Source of the DNA: Actinomycetes bacterium
GTDB taxonomy: Bacteria; Actinomycetota; Actinomycetes; S36-B12; UBA5976
Direction: 5' to 3'
NCBI GenBank assembly: GCA_021784375.1
Contig: JAJXSV010000007.1
Location: forward strand, 1 to 22,962
Length of the DNA stretch: 22,962 nucleotides
A program made the translations under genes and the position numbers. The notes under the pieces are model-generated. The model searched no databases. It was given only the letters and a program-made list of their open reading frames with translations, and was not told the DNA's origin. Positions 17,205-22,962 of this stretch are shown one piece after another (position 1 is the first letter of the stretch; each line of letters begins with the position of its first letter).

Positions 17205-18602
17205 GTGGGCAACGTGATCGGCAACCTGATTGCCAATCTGGTTGGCATCAGCAGCCCACTCGTCTACGTCCTGGTGTTCGTCATCGCCACCTTCGAGACG
17301 GCGTCGTTCGTCGGCATGTTCATCCCTGGAGACACGGCCGTCATGCTCTCGGGGGTTGTGGTCTCCTACGGGCACGCTCAGCTGCTGCCGATGATCGCCG
17401 TTGCGGCCGTCGGCGCGGTGTGCGGCGACAGCATCGGCTACGAGTTGGGACATCGCTTCGGTGGCGTGCTTCGAGCCAGTCGGATGGGACGGCGCATCGA
17501 CGCCCAGCACTGGGCCACCGCCGAGGCCTACCTGCAGCGCCGAGGCGGCTGGGCGGTCATGTTCGGGCGCTTCATCAGCATCGGCCGAGTGCTCGTGCCC
17601 TTCATCGCCGGTTCGGGCGGTATGCCCTACCGCCGTTTCGCCGCGTTCAACGCCGCAGGGGCTGCGGTGTGGGCGAGCGTGGAAGTGACGCTGGGTTTCG
17701 CCGCCGGGCATTCGTACAAGCAGATCGAACGGCTGGCCGGTCGCGCAGGTGGCCTGGTGGCCGCCACGCTCGTCGCCGTGCTGCTCATCGCCCGGGGAAC
17801 GCGCTGGGTGGCTCGTCATCCCGAACTGCTGCGGTCGCGCATCCGGGCCCTGGCCTCGACGCGCGTGGTTCGCGCGATCGATGCCCGCTTCGCCCGTCAG
17901 CTCGGCTTCATCGTGCGGCGCTTCGACACCAGCAGCCCCAGGGGCCGCACCTTGACGCTCCTCCTCACGACGGGCGCTCTGCTGCTCTACGGTTTCCTGA
18001 GCGTCACCGAGGACGTCGTCACCAAGAACGAGACGGTCACCTTGGACGATCCCGTCTCCAACTTCCTCATCGGCAATCGTGCGCACTGGCTCACGCATGT
18101 GATGCTCACGCTGACGCAACTCGGGAACACGGCGGTGCTCGCACCGACCTTGGTGAGCGTCACCGTCATCATGTTCCTGGTGCGTCGGACCTGGCGGCCG
18201 GGGGCCTTCCTCGGCTTCGTCGTGATCGGTGCGGTCGTGTCGTCGAGTGTGCTCAAGGTCATCATCGCGCGGCCACGTCCGACGACTGCGGCGCTGGTGA
18301 CGGAGACCGGTTACGCCTTCCCATCCGGGCACGCGACCGGTTCCGCGGCCGCCTGGCTCGCCGTCGCCATCGTCCTGGGCGGACTCACCGGTCGCTGGGC
18401 CTGGCGTGTGGTCATGTTCGCCGCGGCCGTGGCAGTGAGTGCGCTGGTGGGCGTCTCCCGTGTGTACCTGGGGGTGCATCAACCGAGTGACGTGCTCGCC
18501 GGTTGGGCATTGGGCAGCATGTGGGTGCTCCTCGGGCTGATGCTGCTGCACCTGCAGCGGGTGACGCTCACGGTGCCTGGTGGCCCGTCTCCCGTCGAAT
18601 AG
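17205..18602 (+). CDS. DedA-family and PAP2 phosphatase fusion membrane protein
   Basis: This is a 465-residue membrane protein with two domains. Residues 1 to about 200 are DedA/SNARE-associated: FETASFVGMFIPGDTAVMLSG split over an early helix, GDSIGYELGHRFG, and a FGRFISIGRVLVPFIAG loop with its key arginines. Residues 250-455 are a PAP2 lipid phosphatase with the full active site: KxxxxxxRP motif with Lys351/Arg358, PSGH at 373-376, and SR-x5-H-x3-D with Arg419, His425 and Asp429. DedA proteins act in lipid-carrier flipping or membrane homeostasis, and PAP2 enzymes dephosphorylate lipid pyrophosphates such as undecaprenyl-PP. The fusion therefore suggests coupled recycling of a polyprenyl carrier (inference). 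The GTG at 17205 has AGGGG 6 bases upstream. GTG 17214 is an alternative. Confidence 0.9.
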   Translation: MGNVIGNLIANLVGISSPLVYVLVFVIATFETASFVGMFIPGDTAVMLSGVVVSYGHAQLLPMIAVAAVGAVCGDSIGYELGHRFGGVLRASRMGRRIDAQHWATAEAYLQRRGGWAVMFGRFISIGRVLVPFIAGSGGMPYRRFAAFNAAGAAVWASVEVTLGFAAGHSYKQIERLAGRAGGLVAATLVAVLLIARGTRWVARHPELLRSRIRALASTRVVRAIDARFARQLGFIVRRFDTSSPRGRTLTLLLTTGALLLYGFLSVTEDVVTKNETVTLDDPVSNFLIGNRAHWLTHVMLTLTQLGNTAVLAPTLVSVTVIMFLVRRTWRPGAFLGFVVIGAVVSSSVLKVIIARPRPTTAALVTETGYAFPSGHATGSAAAWLAVAIVLGGLTGRWAWRVVMFAAAVAVSALVGVSRVYLGVHQPSDVLAGWALGSMWVLLGLMLLHLQRVTLTVPGGPSPVE

Positions 18603-18737
18603 CGCGGCGCGCGGCGGAGTCGCGGCATGGCGGTCGGTGCACGGGGTCTGCTTCGATGGGTCCCGCGGGAACCTGCTCCACACCGCGCTGCGGGAGGACC
18701 CGCACGCCGCCCCGCGCGGCCCTGTCGAGGAGTGCCG

Positions 18738-21620
18738 ATGGCGCAAGTGCACGGCTTGGCCGATCGACTTCGGCGTGTCGTCTCCGGCCCGGTTGACGAC
18801 TCCACGCTGCGTCGCGCCGAGTACTCGACGGATGCGTCGAACTACCGCGTCGTGCCGAGCGTCGTCGCATTCCCGACGTCGGCGGATGACGTCCTCGCGG
18901 CGCTCAGTGTCGCGATGGACACCGGAGTCGCACTCACCATGCGTGGAGGCGGTACCTCCGTCGCAGGCAACGCCGTCGGCCCGGGCATCGTGTTGGACAC
19001 CAGCCGGTACCTGAATCGTGTGCTCGACTTGGACGTGGAGGCGCGGACCGCGATGGTGGAGCCGGGAGTGGTCCTGCGTGATCTGCAGGCAGCGGCTCGG
19101 CCATTCGGGCTGCGCTTCGGGCCCGATCCCTCCACGCATGCGCGCTGCACCCTGGGCGGCATGATCGGCAACAACGCATGCGGCCCCCATGCGCTGGCGT
19201 ACGGACGTACGGCGGACAATGTCGAGGCGCTCGATGTCGTCGATGGCCTGGGTCGACGACGCACGGTGGGCAATGAGGCTGCTGGGAACGGGGTCTCGAG
19301 TGTGCCCGGGCTGTCGCAGCTCGTGACGCGTCACCTGGCGACCATCCGGACCGAGCTCGGCCGCTTCGAACGACAGGTCTCCGGCTACTCGCTCGAGCAC
19401 CTGCTCCCGGAGCTCGGTGGCGACCTGGCCAAGGCCCTCGTGGGCACGGAGGGCAGCTGTGCGATCGTGCTCGGCGCCACCGTGCGCCTGGTCGAGGTGG
19501 CGGCTTCCACGGCCCTGCTGGTGCTCGGCTATCCGGACATGGCGACGGCCGCCGATGCCGTTCCCGCGTTGCTCGGTGCCAAGCCCTTGGCGATCGAGGG
19601 CATCGACGCCCGTCTGGTCGACGTGGTGCGTCGTCACAAGGGTGCCTCCGCGGTGCCCGAGCTGCCCCGCGGTGGCGGTTGGCTCTTCGTGGAGCTGGGC
19701 GGCGAGACGCCGGAAGCGGCGCTGGCGGCTGCCCGCGCCGCGTCTGTGCTTGCCGGCACGAGGGACTCCGTCGCCCTGCCGGCTGGTGCTGAATCGGCTC
19801 GGCTGTGGCGCATCCGCGAGGACGGCGCCGGGTTGGCTGGGCGCACCGCGGCCGGCGCGCAGGCCTGGCCGGGCTGGGAGGACGCGGCCGTGCCGCCGGA
19901 GCACCTGGGCGCTTACCTGCGCGAGTTCGACGCACTCATGCGCGAGCACGGGATCGACGGCCTGCCCTATGGCCATTTCGGTGATGGCTGCGTGCATGTG
20001 CGCCTTGACCTGCCACTCGAGGACCGGCCACAGCGCCTGCGACCGTTCCTGCTCGCGGCGGCGGATCTCGTCGCCGCGCATGGTGGCTCACTGTCCGGCG
20101 AGCACGGCGATGGTCGCGCGCGCAGTGAGTTGCTGCCGCGCATGTACTCGGCCGACGCCATCGGCGCCTTCGCGGAGTTCAAGCAGCTGTTCGATCCCCG
20201 GGACATCCTGAACCCCGGCGTCGTCGTACGGCCCGATGCCCTCGACGCACACCTACGACGCCCCGCGGCCATGCCGTTGACGAGGGATCGGCGACCCGGG
20301 GGCATGGCGTTGCGCGATGACGCCGGTGACCTCACGCGCGCGGTGCATCGTTGCGTCGGCGTCGGCAAGTGCCGCGCGGACAACTCGGCGGCAGGCGGCT
20401 TCATGTGCCCGTCGTTCCTCGCCACAGGGGATGAGACGAACTCGACCCGGGGACGTGCTCGCGTGCTGCAGGAGATGACGAACGGGACCTTGATCAGCAA
20501 CGGCTTCCGCTCGCCTGAGGTGCTGGAGGCCCTCGACCTCTGCCTGTCCTGCAAGGCGTGCGGCGCGGACTGCCCAGCAGGTGTGGACATGGCCACCTAC
20601 AAGTCGGAGACCCTGCAGCAGGCGTACCGCGGGCGCCTTCGCCCCGCGAGTCACTATGTGCTCGGGCAATTGCCGCGCTGGACGAGGCTCGCCGGCCTGG
20701 CGCCGCGCACGTTGAACGCCATCCTCTCCGTCGCGCCGCTCCGCTCGGCACTGCTGCGCCTCGCAGGCCTGGACACGCGCAGGCAGGCACCGGAGTTCGC
20801 ACCCGTGCCGCTGCGTCACAGCCTGGGCAGGCGGCGCGTCGCCATCCCCCCGGCAGCGCTGCCGGGCGCCCGCCCGCGCGTCGTGCTGTGGGCGGATTCG
20901 TTCACCGACGCCTTCTCCCCGCAGGTCGGGCTCGCTGCGATCCGCGTGCTGGAGGCCGTCGGCTACCAGGTCCTCGTGCCTTCGCTGGACGCCTGCTGCG
21001 GCCTCACCTGGATCACCACCGGGCAACTCGACGGCGCGCGCCAGCGCCTGCGCGGTTCACTCGATGCCCTCGCACCATTCGCGCAGGCCGGCATTCCCAT
21101 CGTCGGTATCGAGCCCTCGTGCACTGCGGTGCTGCGGAAGGACCTGCCGGAGTTGCTGCCGGAGGATCCGCGATCGCAGCAGGTGGCGAAGGCGGTGCTG
21201 ACGATCGCCGAGCTCCTCACCGAGCAGCCGGGCATCGCGACCGCAGCGCGCTGGAAGCCACCGTCACTGGCAGGAGTGACCGTCATCGTGCAGCCGCACT
21301 GCCACCAGCACTCGGTGCTGGGCTTCGCCGCCGATGCGGCGCTGCTGCGCGCTGCAGATGCGGAACTGCGCATGCTGTCGGGGTGTTGTGGCCTGGCAGG
21401 CAACTTCGGCATGGAACGCGGGCACTTCGAGATGTCCGTCGCGGTGGCCGAGCAGTCGCTGCTGCCCGCATTGCGGGAGGCACCTGTGGGGGCCGTGCTG
21501 CTTGCCGACGGCTTCTCGTGTCGGACTCAGGCCGAGCAACTCGCACAGGTGAGCGGCCTGCACCTGGTGGAGTTGCTCGCCGCGCACTTGGCCGATGCAG
21601 GTCCTGTGGACCTGGATTGA
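18738..21620 (+). CDS. FAD-binding and Fe-S-binding oxidoreductase (D-2-hydroxyacid/D-lactate dehydrogenase type)
   Basis: This is a 960-residue flavo-iron-sulfur protein that probably oxidises D-lactate or a related D-2-hydroxyacid and passes electrons to the respiratory chain. Domains in order: PCMH-type FAD domain (MRGGGTSVAGNAVG from residue 68, LGGMIGNNACGPHA); FAD-oxidase C-terminal domain with YGHFGDGCVHVR and SGEHGDGRARSELL; a two-cluster ferredoxin region with Cys539, Cys545 and Cys557, then Cys602, Cys605, Cys608 and Cys612 before Pro; and two cysteine-rich CCG domains (Cys753/Cys754 and Cys883/Cys884). It thus combines GlpC/LutA-like and Dld-like parts in one chain. The ATG at 18738 has GAGGAG 5 bases upstream. 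The frame is open from 18627, but that portion is not conserved-looking. It is a single gene, 135 bases after the DedA-PAP2 gene. The substrate is not fixed by the sequence. Confidence 0.9.
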   Translation: MAQVHGLADRLRRVVSGPVDDSTLRRAEYSTDASNYRVVPSVVAFPTSADDVLAALSVAMDTGVALTMRGGGTSVAGNAVGPGIVLDTSRYLNRVLDLDVEARTAMVEPGVVLRDLQAAARPFGLRFGPDPSTHARCTLGGMIGNNACGPHALAYGRTADNVEALDVVDGLGRRRTVGNEAAGNGVSSVPGLSQLVTRHLATIRTELGRFERQVSGYSLEHLLPELGGDLAKALVGTEGSCAIVLGATVRLVEVAASTALLVLGYPDMATAADAVPALLGAKPLAIEGIDARLVDVVRRHKGASAVPELPRGGGWLFVELGGETPEAALAAARAASVLAGTRDSVALPAGAESARLWRIREDGAGLAGRTAAGAQAWPGWEDAAVPPEHLGAYLREFDALMREHGIDGLPYGHFGDGCVHVRLDLPLEDRPQRLRPFLLAAADLVAAHGGSLSGEHGDGRARSELLPRMYSADAIGAFAEFKQLFDPRDILNPGVVVRPDALDAHLRRPAAMPLTRDRRPGGMALRDDAGDLTRAVHRCVGVGKCRADNSAAGGFMCPSFLATGDETNSTRGRARVLQEMTNGTLISNGFRSPEVLEALDLCLSCKACGADCPAGVDMATYKSETLQQAYRGRLRPASHYVLGQLPRWTRLAGLAPRTLNAILSVAPLRSALLRLAGLDTRRQAPEFAPVPLRHSLGRRRVAIPPAALPGARPRVVLWADSFTDAFSPQVGLAAIRVLEAVGYQVLVPSLDACCGLTWITTGQLDGARQRLRGSLDALAPFAQAGIPIVGIEPSCTAVLRKDLPELLPEDPRSQQVAKAVLTIAELLTEQPGIATAARWKPPSLAGVTVIVQPHCHQHSVLGFAADAALLRAADAELRMLSGCCGLAGNFGMERGHFEMSVAVAEQSLLPALREAPVGAVLLADGFSCRTQAEQLAQVSGLHLVELLAAHLADAGPVDLD

Positions 21621-21663
21621 CTGCTACCTGCGTCGCCGCGGCGCGGTTCGTGCTGGATCCGCG

Positions 21664-22269
21664 TCACATCGCCATCTGCAGTCGGTGCGCGATGTCACGC
21701 GGCGCCTCCCGCTTCACTTCCACCGTCAACTCGCCCACCGACGCATAGAACGCTCGAGCGCGCTCCACCACGCCCGTGCCGGTGCGAGCGTTGCCGATCA
21801 CCTCTACGAGGGGGATGAGGTGTGGCGAACCGAAGGGATGACCGAGCACGAGGTTCGCGGGGTCATGCCATCCGGCCTGCAACTCGCCGAGGGTGAGCTC
21901 GGAGGCGGAGGAGGCCACGATGGTCGACGGTCCCAGGAAGGGCTCGATGTCGCGATAGAGCGCGTACTTCGGTCCCAGTCGCTCGGAGATGCTCTCCTGC
22001 ACGAAGCCGGCGCCATCAACGGCCACACGGGCGTCGACGTGGAAGGTGAGCTCGACGGTTGGCGCTGCGCTCTCCGTGAGGCCCAACTGCCGAAGCACCG
22101 GCCAGACCTCCTCGATCGTTTCGCGAACCCGTCGTTCGGTGGCGCGATCGGGATCGTGGACGGCCACAGACTTCCCGGCGGCCAGGAAGAGCGCGGCCCA
22201 ACTCCCACCGATGAACCCTCCGCCCAGGCAGGCGACGTGATCGATCGTCATGACATCAACACGCGACAT
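21664..22269 (-). CDS. 3-hydroxyacyl-CoA dehydrogenase NAD-binding domain protein, C-terminal domain absent
   Basis: This is a 201-residue protein with the NAD-binding half of the 3-hydroxyacyl-CoA/L-carnitine dehydrogenase family. The Rossmann motif CLGGGFIGGSWAALFLAAG is near the N-terminus. FVQESISERLGPK, SSASELTLGELQ and the catalytic-type histidine in LGHPFGSPHLIPLVEV follow. Relatives have about 300-320 residues and continue with a helical substrate-binding and dimerisation domain; here the frame stops just after REAPRDIAHRLQMAM, where that domain begins. No frame downstream restores it, and the neighbouring dehydrogenase gene ends 43 bases away. It is either a truncated remnant or a stand-alone domain. 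The ATG at 22269 has GGAGG 8 bases upstream. A TetR gene lies upstream on the same strand. Confidence 0.75.
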   Translation of the reverse strand: MSRVDVMTIDHVACLGGGFIGGSWAALFLAAGKSVAVHDPDRATERRVRETIEEVWPVLRQLGLTESAAPTVELTFHVDARVAVDGAGFVQESISERLGPKYALYRDIEPFLGPSTIVASSASELTLGELQAGWHDPANLVLGHPFGSPHLIPLVEVIGNARTGTGVVERARAFYASVGELTVEVKREAPRDIAHRLQMAM

Positions 22270-22345
22270 TGCAGGCACCTCCGAATCGAGGCCATCCCGC
22301 ACCGATGCTCCGTGCATTCCCATCGGTGATCCTGGCCATGACCCG

Positions 22346-22375
22346 AGGCTAGACGAAATTGTACGATCGTTCAAT
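22346..22375 (-). promoter_or_regulatory. Promoter overlapped by a TetR-type palindromic operator
   Basis: ATTGTACGATCGTTCAAT at 22358-22375 is an 18-bp palindrome with one mismatched pair (T/T at the fifth position). Read on the minus strand, it contains TTGAAC (22374-22369). Exactly 17 bases later comes TAGCCT (22351-22346), a plausible -35/-10 pair. TACAAT (22363-22358) is an alternative -10. The site lies 88 bases upstream of the dehydrogenase ATG and directly after the TetR gene, so TetR bound here would block the dehydrogenase promoter. The binding protein is inferred. Confidence 0.6.
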
Positions 22376-22413
22376 AGTGCGGTCGGGATCGGGAGTTAGG
22401 GCGGCGTGGAGGA

Positions 22414-22962
22414 CTACGGAGCGAAGGCGATCTCCTCGGTGCGCGCCACGGCGCGACGAATCGACGGACGGTCGGAGCCGAGGAAGGCACTCAGCCACAT
22501 GCCGTTCTGGAGGATGTCGATGTCCACGGCGCGGCGTCGGCACTCCGCCGCCGGCAGCTGCGGCCGGGCGGCCTTCAGTAGGCGGGCGAGGCCGTCGCGG
22601 TACCGGTCGTGCGCCGCCGCGTTGATGGCGGCGAAGTCCTCGTGCACATGGGCGAGCGACCACACCTGCACGCGCAGCATCAGGTAGTCCGCCTGCATGT
22701 ACTCCGCCGCGGCCACACGACGAAGCGCGGCCTTCAATCGGGCCTCGGGTTCGAGATTGGCATCCGGCTCGACGAGGGCCGCGTCCAGCGCATCGATGCG
22801 TCGCAGTGCGGCGCAGATGAGATGGTGCTTGTCCTCGAAGTAGTAGTTCACGAGCCCCAGGGCGACGCCTGCCTCCCGTGCGACCGCCCGCATGCTCACG
22901 CCCGCTATGCCCTGGACGGCGAGCAGGCGCAGAACCGCGTCGAGGATGCGCTCGTTCCGATC
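22414..22962 (-). CDS. TetR/AcrR-family regulator (BetI-like), N-terminus cut by window edge
   Basis: Residues 1-182 are visible, and the frame is open to the last base of the window. The helix-turn-helix reads NERILDAVLRLLAVQGIAG, then VSMRAVAREAGVALGLVNYYF and EDKHHLICAAL, typical of TetR proteins. Only a few N-terminal residues appear to be missing. The C-terminal part (SLAHVHEDFAAINAAAHDRYRD) resembles the BetI-type ligand-binding domain. The internal GTG at 22899 and ATG at 22893 would start inside the DNA-binding domain and are rejected as starts. The downstream gene is a carnitine dehydrogenase-like fragment with a palindrome at its promoter, so the regulator probably controls that unit. 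The ligand is unknown. Confidence 0.88.
   Translation of the reverse strand, partial: DRNERILDAVLRLLAVQGIAGVSMRAVAREAGVALGLVNYYFEDKHHLICAALRRIDALDAALVEPDANLEPEARLKAALRRVAAAEYMQADYLMLRVQVWSLAHVHEDFAAINAAAHDRYRDGLARLLKAARPQLPAAECRRRAVDIDILQNGMWLSAFLGSDRPSIRRAVARTEEIAFAP

Noticed and set aside
18603..18737. Possible attenuator hairpin before the FAD/Fe-S gene (GGGTCC/GGACCC)
   Set aside because: The stem is only 6 bp with a long GC-rich interior, and no leader peptide or T-tract is evident.
17175..20081. Very long open frame of 968 codons on the minus strand
   Set aside because: It lies opposite the DedA-PAP2 and FAD/Fe-S genes, is rich in His/Arg/Gly/Asp as expected for an antisense frame of high-GC genes, and shows no domain.
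22950..22962. Adapter-like GATCGGAA on the minus strand at the right edge
   Set aside because: The match to the Illumina adapter is broken by an extra C, and the bases encode a normal TetR N-terminus (D-R-N-E-R-I-L-D), so coding sequence is the better explanation.

Overview
The window is high-GC DNA with strongly G/C-biased third codon positions, GTG and TTG starts, GGAGG-type ribosome binding sites and short hairpins lacking T-tracts. Together with a fused Dpp-type permease/ATPase and IclR and TetR regulators, this points to an actinobacterium (Actinomycetota). The genus cannot be told from the sequence. No rRNA, tRNA, CRISPR array, transposase or phage gene was seen. Both ends cut through genes. 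The first eight bases match the end of an Illumina adapter, so the left edge is probably a contig edge.

Layout. 1-1960: type I pullulanase lacking its N-terminus. 1977-3029 (minus): CaCA-family cation/Ca2+ antiporter. 3150-3617 (minus): small membrane-anchored or secreted protein with an internal 47-residue-period duplication. 3618-4025: gene-poor spacer with regulatory-looking elements. 4026-15526: a carbohydrate-utilisation locus comprising a GH78 alpha-L-rhamnosidase, a GH43 enzyme, a convergent IclR regulator, then an operon of a family 5 solute-binding protein, a DppB-like permease, a DppC-DppD fusion, a DppF-like ATPase and a GH1 beta-glycosidase. 15659-16624: zinc-free quinone oxidoreductase. 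16671-17021 (minus): DsrE-like protein. 17205-18602: DedA-PAP2 fusion. 18738-21620: large FAD/Fe-S 2-hydroxyacid dehydrogenase. 21664-22269 (minus): 3-hydroxyacyl-CoA dehydrogenase lacking its C-terminal domain. 22414-22962 (minus): TetR/BetI-like regulator cut by the right edge.

How it fits together. None of the three glycoside hydrolases in the central locus shows a signal peptide, while the solute-binding protein does. The simplest reading is that a peptide-family ABC transporter imports an intact rhamnose- and pentose-containing glycoside or oligosaccharide, which GH78, GH43 and GH1 then dismantle in the cytoplasm under IclR control. A perfect 15-bp palindrome in the IclR/solute-binding-protein intergenic region has a 12/15 match upstream of the rhamnosidase, which suggests one regulator serves both transcription units. 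Most of the flanking genes look like ordinary actinobacterial housekeeping or accessory genes. The TetR/dehydrogenase pair at the right end has a clear palindromic operator overlapping a promoter. I found no wholly new system. The best candidate for a little-described one is the rhamnoside import/hydrolysis locus.
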